NCBI RefSeq assembly: GCF_022965805.1
Contig: NW_027331289.1
Span: 336,001-400,000, forward strand
Origin: Primulina eburnea
Lineage: Eukaryota; Streptophyta; Magnoliopsida; Lamiales; Gesneriaceae
Reading direction: 5' to 3'
Length of the DNA stretch: 64,000 bases
The translations under genes were made by a program, and so were the position numbers. The notes under the pieces were generated by a model. The model saw only the letters and a list, made by a program, of their open reading frames with translations, was not told where the DNA came from and made no database searches. Below, piece after piece: positions 1-10,545 of this stretch. How positions within the stretch are numbered: position 1 is the stretch's first letter; each line of letters begins with the position of its first letter.

Positions 1-118
1 CACCACGAAGCCAGCATGCAAGAAAATTAAATAATTTCTCATTTCAGGCCGTATCATGCATAAAAAAAATTTTAAAGCATCTAATCTCAAACATAACGAC
101 AAATAGACCTTTACTGTG
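1..118 (-). other. Left fragment of the outermost LTR element (leader)
   Basis: This AT-rich stretch lies left of the AAACG target duplication (119-123) of Copia-A and was contiguous with 63034 before that insertion. No ORF or motif is visible in it. The right-hand continuation carries a minus-strand primer-binding site and LTR edge, so by inference this piece is internal leader of that element. Confidence 0.45.
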
Positions 119-123
119 AAACG

Positions 124-2390
124 TGTTAGAGTAGATGCCCTGCAAGCCAACGGTTGGCTAGGAAATTTATTGACTCAAGTGTAATAAACAGTCTTTATTT
201 TAATATAATTTAACTTTTAATGGTTTCGTTATACTTTATCTGTATACCCATGCAATCAGCATAGATAAAGTCCTTGATTATGTTTTAATACAAATGAATC
301 GTAATTCGATGTTGAAACTCATTTGTAAACACTACATACTCTAAATTCGTTCCTAGTCGATTCAGCCGCCTAAAACAGGGATAAAGGCCGCTTGAGCTCG
401 AGACTAGCATCTGTGATGTTGTGTACTGCGTTTCTTGGTAAGGGCATAGAGATGTCCAAACATGCAGATGGGTAGTCATATGATAATTATACCGAACAAC
501 CCTCCCTCGGACTTTCCAAGTGGTTATCATTCATCGAGAGGATAAGTCCGTGGTTATGATTGTACATCATTAGTCCTTACGACCCGGGACAACACTGAGG
601 CTCTATATGTTAGGGCTGTGCTTTGACTCGATTACCGACTCCAGGAGAGTCATCAGGTGGCGAGGTTGGGTACAGTTGCGACACATATAGGAGCCAGTGC
701 ATTGTAGTCGGGGATTCACCGCTCACCTACGGGTGTGGATATCCTATGTGATCTGATGTAATAATAGTGCATGGAATCTCTGGCCAGAGTATGATATGTA
801 CATTGGAGAAGGAGTTCTCCAATAGTACACGCGATGCCACTATTATATGTAACACATAGTTATCGAATTAATATGCAACCCTCGATGAACCAATGGTTGC
901 GGATTCGATCGGGATATTTGAGATGAAGGGACCGTACTGTACGTTAATCATAATCGACTGGTTCTTGCAGGCACTATCAGTGATACCTAGGGGATCATGG
1001 GGCGATGCTACTAGACGCTCTTACCATGATCCGATGGGTGCAATCAGAAATGAGTTCTGACATTCTTAATCAAGGTGATGATGAAAAGAATGGGGCTAAA
1101 TAGGGTAAGCTCGAATAAAGGATTATGTCCTGAATCACAAAGAGTTGTGAACCCACGGCTAGCTGTATCCCTGAACCATTGAGGGTCACACAAGCACTGG
1201 ATCGTTTGTTCCCGTTTGAGAGAATAAAACTCAAGGTGTTGAATTTATATTATTATAGTAAATTCAAGTAGTTGAATTTATGATAATTAAATTTTGAGAG
1301 AATAAATTCAAGGAGTTGAATTTATAAAATTTTGAGAATATAATTCATTAAACTCAAAAGTTGAGTTTATTAAATATTAAATTTTGGAGGTGATAAAATT
1401 CAAGGAGTTGAATTTATAATAGATTTAATTTATTAAGCTCAAAAGTTGAGTTTATTAAATATTAAATTAAAATTGGAGGGAAGTATGTTTAAGGCTTGTA
1501 GGAGTACAAGTCTAATATACTAAATAATTAAAGTTCTTAATGGACTTTGATTAATTAATTAATCTAGTTGGACTAGTCCAATTAATTAATCAAGTCTATT
1601 AATGTTAATTATGATTATTATGTTATGACTTAATTATAAAAGGGAATAATCAAGCCATAACCCTAGCCACCACAAGACACCAATTTTTGAGAGTTGAGAA
1701 TAGGAATTCAAAAGACTTTCGGCTATGAGATAGCATGAAATTTTAGAATCTTTTATTGACTTAATTAATTAGATTAATTAAGATAAGAAATGATTAGAAA
1801 ATAATAATGATGATTTTTATTTTTAATTTGGAGATAATCATCCGAAAGTTTTTTTTCCTTCCAACAAACATAATCCTCCAAATATATTTAGTTTACTTAA
1901 TTAATTAGATTAATTAAGTAAAGGATAATAAAATATTTATTTTTAGATTTCTTTATTCTCAATTTTTTGCATAAGATTCATTGGAGAGTTTCAAGTTTTT
2001 GCAAGACTCCTTTTTCGGCTCTCCCAAATTTGAAAAAAAAAATTAATTTTGTGCTCTCAAAAGTTTTGAACAAAAAGTGTGTTCTATCTCTTCGCAAAAA
2101 TCTTCTATACTTTCTAGTGGAGTTAGAAGAGGAACAAGCAATCCGGTCGTAGACCTGATTCGAAGCAGATCGAAGAACGTTCGTAGGGATTTACAACAAC
2201 AGCTACGTCCGCTAATACCGGAGTAGTTGGTGCCAAGTGAAATTATTCACCAAAGGTATTTTCTAAACGTCCTATGAATGTTATGAAAATCATACGAGCG
2301 TCCAAATCAAATATATTTTGATTGTCAAAATAAAATAAAAATTTTAAAACTTCCGCTGCGTTTGGGCGTGTAGAAAACCGGGATCCAACA
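124..2390 (+). repeat. Copia-A 5' LTR
   Basis: This 2267-bp TG...CA LTR matches 31691-33288 plus 62335-63028. The 3' copy is about 25 bp longer because a short AATTCAA/TTGAATT-type block is present there and absent here. The U3 part (about 1220-1480) is full of short palindromes built on TTCAA...TTGAA. A perfect 14-bp-arm palindrome lies at 1892-1922. Short ORFs inside the LTR are not credible genes. Confidence 0.95.
1635..1642 (+). promoter_or_regulatory. TATA box of Copia-A 5' LTR
   Basis: TATAAAAG follows the AT-rich palindrome-bearing U3 and precedes the region expected to be R. The same octamer is at 33226-33233 in the 3' LTR. The transcription start is not determined. Confidence 0.6.
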
Positions 2391-2391
2391 G

Positions 2392-2403
2392 TGGTATCAG
2401 AGC
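2392..2403 (+). other. Copia-A primer-binding site (initiator tRNA-Met type)
   Basis: TGGTATCAGAGC begins one base after the LTR end at 2390. It is complementary to the 3' end of plant initiator tRNA-Met, the usual minus-strand primer of plant LTR elements. Confidence 0.9.
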
Positions 2404-2555
2404 CAGGTTTTCTAAATCGTATGGTTTTGATATATTGAATAATTTATTTCTAACCACACAAGAAAATTTTTCAGAAAATTTAGCATCACGAAAATTTATT
2501 TTTCCAGATTTTCGAAAAAAAAAAATAAAAAATTAATCTGCCCGGAACTGTTCCG

Positions 2556-2905
2556 GTCAGTCCGTGCGCGCAGGGCCGCGCACGGCAGCGCGCAGCGTGC
2601 GCGCAGGCGTGGGACGCCTGCGCGCACAGCGCTAGCGCAGGCGCCGGACGCCTGCGCGCACAGCCCTAGCGCAGGCGCCGGACGCCTGTGCGCACCGCGC
2701 TAGCGCAGGCGTCCGACGCCTGCGCGACGCCTGCGCGCGGCGTCGGAGCGCCTGTGCGCTCCGCGCTAGCGCAGGCGTGCGACGCCTGCGCGTGGTGTCG
2801 GCGCGCCTGTGTGCGTTCTGCGCGCACAGGGCCGCTGCCGCTGCCCGAAACGTTCGGGCAGCGGGCGGGCAGTGGGCGGGCGGCTGCCCGGGAGCGTCTC
2901 GGGAA
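2556..2905 (+). repeat. GC-rich tandem repeat and hairpin island in the Copia-A leader
   Basis: Against very AT-rich flanks this block is almost pure G and C. A 34-bp unit (core CTAGCGCAGGCG...GACGCCT) recurs at about 2620, 2654 and 2688, with diverged copies further on. A perfect hairpin spans 2597-2627, with 13-bp arms around a TGGGA loop. It lies between PBS and gag, where packaging and dimerisation signals usually sit. ORFs on both strands here are by-products of the repeat. Confidence 0.85.
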
Positions 2906-2935
2906 GCGCGCTGAATAATGGGCTTGAATTGTTTG

Positions 2936-4180
2936 TGTAGTGACCCGTTCCAGAATCACCTACTAATCAGAACTTAAGCATGCAAAATTAACATTTAAAA
3001 CTGAATCAGGTAAACAGCGGAAAAACAGTAATACAACCCAATCGAATCTGTAAGTACAAAATACTTAAACAACCAGATCGAACTAAATACCAAGAACAAA
3101 TACCAACAACTACAGGTCAACCTCTGCCAGCTCCCTGTCCACTCCCTCCTGGACCGTCCAACCTGAGACCTGCCCCATCGAATAGGGTGTCCAAAACAGA
3201 GATAAACCGAGGACGTGAGCATAAAACGCTCAGCACCGAAAGCATGAGTATACAAGACTATGACATGCATGTATGCAAAATGTACTGGATACCAGGATCT
3301 GGGTATATCGAAATACTGCTCAGGTAAATGACGTCAAGGTATGTAGCACTCTGCGCCGTCGCACCAGGAGGTGGCTCCCATACCAAAATAAACCTGTGGA
3401 TATACCGGTGACCTAACCACCGTCGGCCAACGGGGTCCAACCATCCACAACAAACGAGGGCTGAGCACCCTCTCAACAGGCTATCTCAAAAATAGTCAGG
3501 CTCAACATGATTATGCAAATGCCGCATAATAAACCATGCATCATATGACAGATAATAATGCAACATATAAACATGCAACACATAGTAAAGCATACTCAAT
3601 CCTGCTATCTCGGATAGTACTTTCGTACCTCAAACCAGTAGATCCTAGCAATCAGTCCTAGTAATCAAGTCTGCGTCCGTAGTCAGCCCACTGATGCCGC
3701 TAGCTCCCAACTAGAGCACAGCTCCGCTACAAAACCAGTAGCTCCTCGCTAGTGCCTAAACCTCGGGAAAAGACTAGAAACCCATCAGAAACGACTAAAA
3801 CGCTCTGGAACACTCGGAATTGGCGAGTAACAAATGAAGCCTCGCGCCTCTATTTATAGACAACGATCGGACGATCCGATCCACTTCGGACGATCCGATC
3901 CACTGTACACTTCGGACCTTCCGAACCCTTATCGGACGATCCGAACCCTGCATGTCTTCCACGTGTCCAGACACCTGTCTTCGGACGATCCGAACCCTGA
4001 TCGGACGATCCGAACTCTGCATGTCTTCCGCGTGTCCAGCCACCTGTCTTCGGACGATTCGAACCCTCTTCGGACGATCCGAACCCGCTTCGGACGATCC
4101 GAACTCTGTTCGGTCCTTCCGATCCCACCGAAATATAATTAATCCAATAATTAACTCAAATTAGGCATCGGGATACTACA
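2936..4180 (-). repeat. Gypsy-A 3' LTR
   Basis: This 1245-bp LTR reads TGTAGTATCCCGATGCC... on the minus strand and ends ...GGGTCACTACA. It pairs with 18351-19575. It carries TCGGA-N3-TCCGA dyads at about 3865-4110 and a G-box CACGTG at 3960-3965; the second G-box position is mutated to CGCGTG at 4029-4034. A TATA box (minus strand TCTATAAATA) is at 3851-3860. Confidence 0.95.
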
Positions 4181-4221
4181 TTCCCCCCACCCCCCCAAAA
4201 AAGGATTTCGTCCGCGAAATC
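4181..4221 (-). promoter_or_regulatory. Gypsy-A polypurine tract and adjoining hairpin
   Basis: Immediately inside the 3' LTR the minus strand is a long purine run, two G7 blocks split by one T, longer than the tract in Gypsy-B. Next to it, at 4204-4221, a perfect 7-bp stem GATTTCG/CGAAATC closes a 4-base loop. The PPT primes plus-strand synthesis. The role of the hairpin is unknown, but it recurs in Gypsy-B, C and D. Confidence 0.75.
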
Positions 4222-4324
4222 GAGTCTGAAGAATGACAATTCTGAACAATAATACATTCAACTTAAGAATGAATTACAACTGAAAGTACAACTGAAATTA
4301 CAATCATTACTGAAAATACTACAA

Positions 4325-4840
4325 CTAGAACAACTCTGGATGCTCTGACCGCATGCGACTCTCTAGTTCCCAAGTAGCTTCTTCAGTACCTCGGCGCTGC
4401 CACTGCACTAAGACAAGAGGAATAGTCTTATTCCGCAGTACCTTATCCTTCCGGTCTAAGATCGAAACCGGTCTTTCCACAAAAGACAAATCCAGATTCA
4501 GCTGAACTTCTGTCGGATGCAAAACATGAGACTCATCCGCTACGTATCGTCTCAACAAGGACACATGAAACACATTGTGAACACTAGACAGATACGGTGG
4601 CAAAGCTAATCTGTAGGCCAAATCTCCCACACATTCTAAGATCTCAAAAGGACCAATGAATCTCGGAGATAGCTTACCCTTGAGTCCAAATCTCAGAATC
4701 CTCCGAAAAGGTGATACCTTGAGAAACACTTTCTCGCCTGCATCAAAATGAAGAGGTCTGCGCTTGGAGTTCGCATAACTCGCTTGTCGATCCTGAGCAG
4801 TCTTAATCCGCTGTTTGATCACAAGAACTTTGTCCATGGC
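4325..4840 (-). pseudogene. Gypsy-A pol, 3' segment (integrase tail and chromodomain-like end)
   Basis: The segment covers the C-terminal part of the integrase and the tail, ending ...SEHPELF. The region with LRNKTIPLVLVQW and EEATWELE resembles the chromodomain-like tail of Tekay/Del chromoviruses, which is thought to steer integration to chromatin. It is one frame away from the upstream pol part: compared with Gypsy-B a single base is missing near 4838. The conceptual ORF extends to 4909, but its first 23 residues are out-of-frame sequence. Confidence 0.85.
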
Positions 4841-6540
4841 TGCTGAATCAATTCTGGACCCTCGACCTGTCGTTCTCCGACTTCTTCCCAGAACAGAGGA
4901 GTACGACAACGTCGACCATACAATGCTTCAAACGGAGACATACCAATACTCCTATGAAAACTGTTGTTGTATGCAAACTCTATCAGCGACAGATGATCCT
5001 GCCAAGCTGGCCCGAAATCCATCACACAAGATCTCAACATATCCTCAAGAGTACGAATAGTCCTCTCTGACTGACCGTCAGTCTCTGGGTGATATGCAGT
5101 TCTCAAACTCAAGGTAGTGCCCAAAGCTTGCTGAAAGCTGCCCCAAAATCTAGATGTAAATCGAGGATCTCTGTCACTAACGATACTCACGGGCACACCA
5201 TGAAACCGTACAATCTCCTGAATGTACAACCGCGCCATCCGATCGAAAGTGAAATCTCTGTTATACGGAAGAAAATGGGCAGACTTAGTAAGCCGATCCA
5301 CTACCACCCAGATAGCATCTCTATTCCCCACAGACATAGGCAAGTGAGTCACGAAGTCCATCGTGATATGCTCCCACTTCCACTCCGGAATAGGAAGATT
5401 CTGCAACAAACCTCCAGGTCGTCGATACTCAGCCTTCACCTGCTGACAGACAAGGCACTTGGAGACATACTGATAAACATTACGTTTCATACCTTTCCAC
5501 CAAAATCGAGTCCTCAAATCCTTATACATCTTGTTGCTCCCTGGATGAACACTCAACTTGCTACGATGAGCCTGGGACAAAATCTCTTCCCTCAAAGTGT
5601 CATCTTCCGGTATAACAACACGACCAGATAAGCACAAAAGACCCTCGGACTGATAGTGGAAACCAGAAGTATTATCTCCATCAGCCAACCGAGCTAATTT
5701 CTGAATCTTAGAATCAGACATCTGAGCATCTCTAATCCGAGAATACAAAACTGGCTCGGACAAAATAGTAGCTATACGGATACTCTCTGTTCCCTTCCGA
5801 TGCTTACAATTGAATCCCATCGAACAGAAATCCTGAATAATCCCAGATACAGCACAAGTCTGAAGAGCAGATAACCTCACCTTGCGACTAAGAGCATCGG
5901 CCGTGAGATTCGCAGATCCTGGATGATACTTGATCTCACAATCGTAATCTTTGAGTAGATCCATCCAACGATGCTGACGCATGTTCAACTCAGCCTGAGT
6001 GAACAGATACTTCAAACTCTTATGATCGGTGAAAATCTCAAATCGCTCACCATACAGATAATGGCGCCAGATTTTCAAAGCAAAAACGATCGCTGCTAAT
6101 TCCAGATCATGAACAGGATAGTTTTCCTCATGAGACTTTAACTGTCTCGATGCATAAGCAATCACATGCTCATTCTGCATCAGAACACACCCTAGTCCCT
6201 GTAAAGAGGCATCGGTGTAAACACTGAAACCACCAGATCCAGACGGTAAAGCCAAAACAGGCGCAGATGTCAAACGTCTGCGAAGTTCCAAGAAACTCTC
6301 TTCGCACTCTGATGTCCATTCAAATGAAACATCTTTCCGAGTGAGCTGAGTGAGTGGCTTAGCAATCTGAGAGAAGTTGACAATGAAACGGCGATAATAC
6401 CCAGCCAATCCCAGAAAACTGCGGATCTCGGCTACTGTCGTCGGACGCGACCAGTTCAATACCGCTTCCACCTTACTTGGGTCAACTGAAACTCCCTTGC
6501 TAGAAATGACATGACCAAGGAAAACAACCCTGTCAATCCA
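4838..6540 (-). pseudogene. Gypsy-A pol, middle segment (RT end, RNase H, integrase)
   Basis: The segment starts at [13 protein letters not shown], exactly where Copia-B interrupts pol, and runs through the RT connection, RNase H ([20 protein letters not shown]), the integrase zinc-binding region ([19 protein letters not shown]) and the catalytic core ([25 protein letters not shown] give D, D and E). The ORF reads 17 extra residues into the Copia-B LTR (to 6591), which are not native. It ends by frameshift at about 4838. No other stop interrupts this 1.7 kb. Confidence 0.9.
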
Positions 6541-6545
6541 AAACT

Positions 6546-8707
6546 TGTTAGAGTAGGTGCCCGTCGAGCCAAGTGTTGGCCGAGTGTTCACAATGAAACT
6601 CTATGTATAAGCAGTCTTTATTTTAATAATATTTGAAATTATTATTTTGGCAAATCTTATCTGTATACCCATGCTAGCTGCATAGATAAAGCCCTTGAAT
6701 ATACAAATAGTAGAAAGAATATGAGATGCTCATATGATGAGTATCATGAAACTCATATTTGTAATACTGTATATTCTAAACGGTTCCTAGTCGATTCAGC
6801 CGCCACTAAGAAGGATATAGGCCGCTCGAGTTAGAGACTAGTATCTGCGATGTGAGTACCATGTTTCATTGGTAGGGGACATTGTGATGTCCGAACATGC
6901 AGATAGGTGCTCCTTGTAGAGTGCACTGAACAACCCTCCATAAAAGGACTTTCCAAGTGGTTCTCACTTATCGAGTGGAAAAGTCCTGGTTTATGGTTGT
7001 ACAGAATTAGTCCTTATGACCCGGGACAACATTGAGACTCTATGTGCTAGAATTACACTTTGACTTGTTTACCGACTCTTATGGGGTCATCAGGTGGCAA
7101 GGTTGGGTGTTCTGTCGAAACACATAGGAGTCGATGCATTGTAGTCGGGGATTCACCGCTTACCTTCGGGTATGGATATCCTATGTGTTATCATGTGTAT
7201 GTAGGTTGAAATCTCTGGCCAGAGTATGGTTGTAATTATGAAAGGGGTTTCATAGATTACACCATTGATGCAACTACGACATGACACATAGTATCGATTC
7301 ATTGACAACTCTCGATAAACCAATAGTTGTCGAATCGGTCGGGATATATGAGTTGAAGGGACCGTACTGTACGCTAACCATAATTGAATGGTTCTTGCAG
7401 GCACTATCATGTGATACCTAGGGAATCACGTAAGCGATGCTGCTAGGCGTTTAACGTGATTGGTTGGGTACTATCAGACTTGAGTTCTGACGTTCTTACT
7501 ATCAAGGAGTTGATAAGTAAGAATGGAGCAATTGGGGTATGCTCGCATAAGGACATGTTTAGTCCGAATCACATTGTGATGTGAACCCACGGCTAGTCGT
7601 ATCAATGAACCATTGAGGGCCACACAAGTACTAGCTTTGTAAATCCCGATGAGAAGTAAAAATAGTTCAATGTGTTGAACGGCTTATAAAGGAGTTTATA
7701 AGCGTAAAGAAAATTAGAAGTATGACTTCTATAAAGGAGAAAATAGTTCAATGTGTTGAACGACTTATAAATGAGTTTATAAGTGTAAGGAAAAATAGAA
7801 GTATGACTTCTATGAGAGAAATGTAAATTTTGATTTATGGAAGTGTTCCTAAATTAAAATTTGGCCAAGAGAATAATGTATTTGAAAATTGTGATTTTCA
7901 TAAACATTATTATGGACTAAATTAAATTAATTCAAGTGTTGAATTAATTAAACACTAGTGAGCCTAGTAGAGCCTGAATAATTAAATTAATTCAAGTGTT
8001 GGATTAATTAAATAATAATTGAGTCTTGTAGAGCTCAATTAAAATAATTATTTAACTAGTGGGACTTGGGTAAATTCAAGTAATGTTTAATTAGTCTCAA
8101 ATATGTTTGAGATAATTAAATTTAGTCCAAAGTTTTTAATTTGATTAAAAACTATATTATATGCATGCATGGGAGGTGAAGGGTTGGAGATTACTTTTGA
8201 ATAAAATAATGGCATGGCATGCTACTTTTTGCTTTTGCTTTTTGCAACACCAAGACTTGGAATTAAATCATTCTCCTCCCTCCTCCAAGCAAGATGGCCG
8301 AACTCTCCCTCATTTTTCCTCTCAAATTATTCTCTCCCATTTTTCTCTATTTTTGTGTTCTTCAAATTGTTGAAGTAAACACACTTCTCTTTGAAAAATC
8401 CTCAAATATTTCTAGTGCAATATTTGAGGGGATCTACCTAGTTGGTGGTGGGCCTAATTTGAAGGAAAGATTCAAGGATTTGGAGGAGGAGCTTGTAGAT
8501 CTTCATGCCTTGAAGAGCTTTGTTGTTTGACAACAAAGTTGGAGCCACAATCAACTTTTAAAGTTGATAGGTAAAAATTCTATAACACCCTATGAATGTG
8601 TTTTTGTAAATATTGCACAAGAACCTAAGGTGGCCGAAAATTTTGTATAAAATTCGAAAATTTTTGCTTCCGTTGCGTTTCCGGCCACCATAACCGGTCG
8701 CCTTTCA
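6546..8707 (+). repeat. Copia-B 5' LTR
   Basis: It begins TGTTAGAGTAGGTGCCC and ends TTTCA. U3 holds two near-identical copies (about 7661-7736 and 7742-7812, 81 bp apart) of a block with three palindromes: GTTCAA/TTGAAC, CTTATAAA/TTTATAAG and AGAAGT/ACTTCT. A likely TATA element is at 8153-8162. The weak ORFs at 8161-8373 and 8294-8530 lie in the probable transcribed leader and look accidental. Confidence 0.95.
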
Positions 8708-8709
8708 AG

Positions 8710-8721
8710 TGGTATCCGAGC
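8710..8721 (+). other. Copia-B primer-binding site (variant)
   Basis: TGGTATCCGAGC follows the LTR by two bases. It differs at one position from the initiator-Met match used by Copia-A, and the same variant is in Copia-C, so it is a family trait and not decay. Confidence 0.8.
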
Positions 8722-8811
8722 TTGGGTTACGGATTTTGTGTAATATTTGCATAATATTATGTTGAGATCGATTTCTAACCGCTTGAGAATTTTTGTGCAA
8801 TGAAAAGATGA

Positions 8812-9014
8812 AGGCCGAAATTTTTGAAGGATTTTTGTGCAAGGGCCGAAAATTTTTGGAGCAAAATAAAAAAAAAAAATTTTTGTTGCCGGAATCCGGC
8901 GACGGAGCTCAGGGCCGAAATTTTTGAAGGATTTTTTGGGCAAGGGCCGAAAATTTTTGGAGCAAAATAAAAAAAAAATAAAATTTTTGTTGCAGGAATC
9001 CGGCGACGGAGCTC
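8812..9014 (+). repeat. Imperfect tandem duplication in the Copia-B leader
   Basis: Two units of about 100 bp follow each other (about 8812-8911 and 8912-9014). Each runs from GGCCGAAATTTTTGAAGG through an A-rich tract to GGAATCCGGCGACGGAGCTC. The site corresponds to the GC-rich patches of the Copia-A and Copia-C leaders, so this slot in the leader is variable. Confidence 0.8.
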
Positions 9015-10052
9015 CGGCGACGGCGATAACGGCTAGGGTTTCCAAAAGTGTTTTGGTTAATCCAAGTGTCATGGGCCTTGAGATGTTGGGCCATTGGATG
9101 GCCAACATAATTTGTGAAATTTAAATGGGCCAAAATATTTTTGGTGAAAAATGGTTTTTGGGCCCTTAAGTTTAAATTTACAATTGTTGCACATATTTTC
9201 TCATAAAATAAATAATTGAAGTGGACTTTAATTATTTATAGTAAATTGTGATTTACAAGAAATTCGATTGTAAATAAATTAATTTGAAAGTAGACAAAGG
9301 TGTTTGTATACTTTGTTAATTTAATTTATAATTGTGGCGGTTAGTGATTGGATCAAGATATATAATATTGGATCAATTAATTATAGTGATAATTAATTGA
9401 TGGTGTATGATATGTGATATTATGCATGAAGGATGATCAAAAGCCCAAGCCCAATTTGCTAGGTGTATGCTAGGATATTTGTGTTGTATGATTGTAATAA
9501 TTATCAATTTAAAGTGGGCTTGGTTTATGGCCCGTTCCCACCCCATGAGATGTATCCCTATGTGCCATGGATATTTATTTGTAAAATATTAGAATAGGGG
9601 AAGATCAAGATTGGAAGGTGGTGGCCTTGGTGATTATGAAGATCGAAGACATGTAATATTGGATGCTAATGTAATAATTTAGTTGCATTGCATCCCGTGC
9701 ATTTACCCTAGGATTGGACCTAGGCCCGTGTTTGGCTCACACGGGCCATTAGTTTTGGGGCGATTGATCATCCTTGTATTGTTTACTGTTTATAATATAT
9801 GCATGATATGTTATAAATAATGAGTATGTGCGTTATTATTATGATAATAACAAAGTTGCATGAATCCGGCAAACATACGATCAAACATGGCGAGCTTTTA
9901 AAATAAAATTAATGATGAGACCTTTCAAAATTAAAAACCCTCATTTTGAATAAGATTCAAAATAAATATCAAGCCCGAAAAGGGGAATTATAAATTTGTT
10001 TATAATTTCCTTGTCTTCCATCGACAATGGGTGCATGATGAACGCTACCCGT
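9015..10052 (+). other. Copia-B leader, conserved AT-rich part
   Basis: This is untranslated leader with no convincing ORF. It is colinear with the leader of Copia-C (minus strand, about 40160-41200) and of Copia-A (19581-20045 and 27250-27740). A well-kept block includes AAAGTGGGCTTGGTTTATGG and the CCCATGAGATGTATCC stretch, the site where Gypsy-B landed in Copia-A. Confidence 0.75.
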
Positions 10053-10362
10053 ACTCGGGGCTCGGCTCATATTATTGGGGGAGCCTCGAGTGCCGGAAAG
10101 CTGTGACATCCATTGACATGGTGATGTGAACTACGTGGAACTCCCATGATTTCGGCTCATATTATTGAGGGAACTCATGGCGACCGTCCATTAAGGTTCA
10201 ATATCGATGGGTTAGGCTTGACACGTAAAGATGAACGACGTCATATTATTGGGTCCTAATCAAACGTGAGACAAAAGTTTACGTAGAGGGTTGCATTGTG
10301 ATGCAATTGGAAACTACCTTTTAGGAATTGTGATCGGCTGATATTATTCGGGATCGCAATTC
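10053..10362 (+). ncRNA. Leader stem-loop array of Copia-B (cis-acting RNA structure)
   Basis: Four stem-loops share a loop with core ATATTATT. H1 is 10053-10091 (11-bp stem with one G-U, loop GGCTCATATTATTGGGG), H2 10144-10180 (10-bp stem, one mismatch), H3 10230-10261 (shorter two-part stem), and H4 10325-10362 (11-bp stem with one G-U). A fifth hairpin at 10291-10306 has stem TTGCAT/ATGCAA and loop TGTG. The same set in the same order is in Copia-A and Copia-C. Position just upstream of gag would suit packaging, dimerisation or translation control, but that is inference. This is a cis element, not a separate RNA gene. Confidence 0.7.
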
Positions 10363-10545
10363 GCTAATTGGACCTTACGTACCTACTGAGGAAAGGAGTT
10401 TCCCGTTTTCACTAGAGGGTAGTGAAAGATGTCAAAACAGTGGGAGCAAATATTTATGAAGTAAAAGTCCAAACTTCATATCTTACTAAATATTTAAAAT
10501 AGTCATCAACATTTATCTGTTTTTACTTTTCAGTACAAATCGACA

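Noticed and set aside
2392..2403. tRNA gene fragments at the TGGTATCAGAGC sites
   Set aside because: Only 12 bases match a tRNA end and all sit at LTR edges, so they are primer-binding sites.
2666..2959. Arg/Ala-rich ORFs on both strands of the GC-rich island
   Set aside because: They arise from GC-rich repeats without stop codons; composition-driven and repetitive.
8161..8530. Small ORFs starting MHAWEVK in Copia-B LTRs, with similar starts in Copia-C LTRs (33945-34157, 41774-41986)
   Set aside because: Only the first few residues agree between the families, at the conserved TATA-downstream sequence. The rest differ and no domain is seen.
10064..10080. Resemblance of the ATATTATT loop to the geminivirus origin nonanucleotide
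   Set aside because: The loop reads CATATTATTG and not TAATATTAC on either strand, there are four copies on different stems, and no Rep-like sequence is present.
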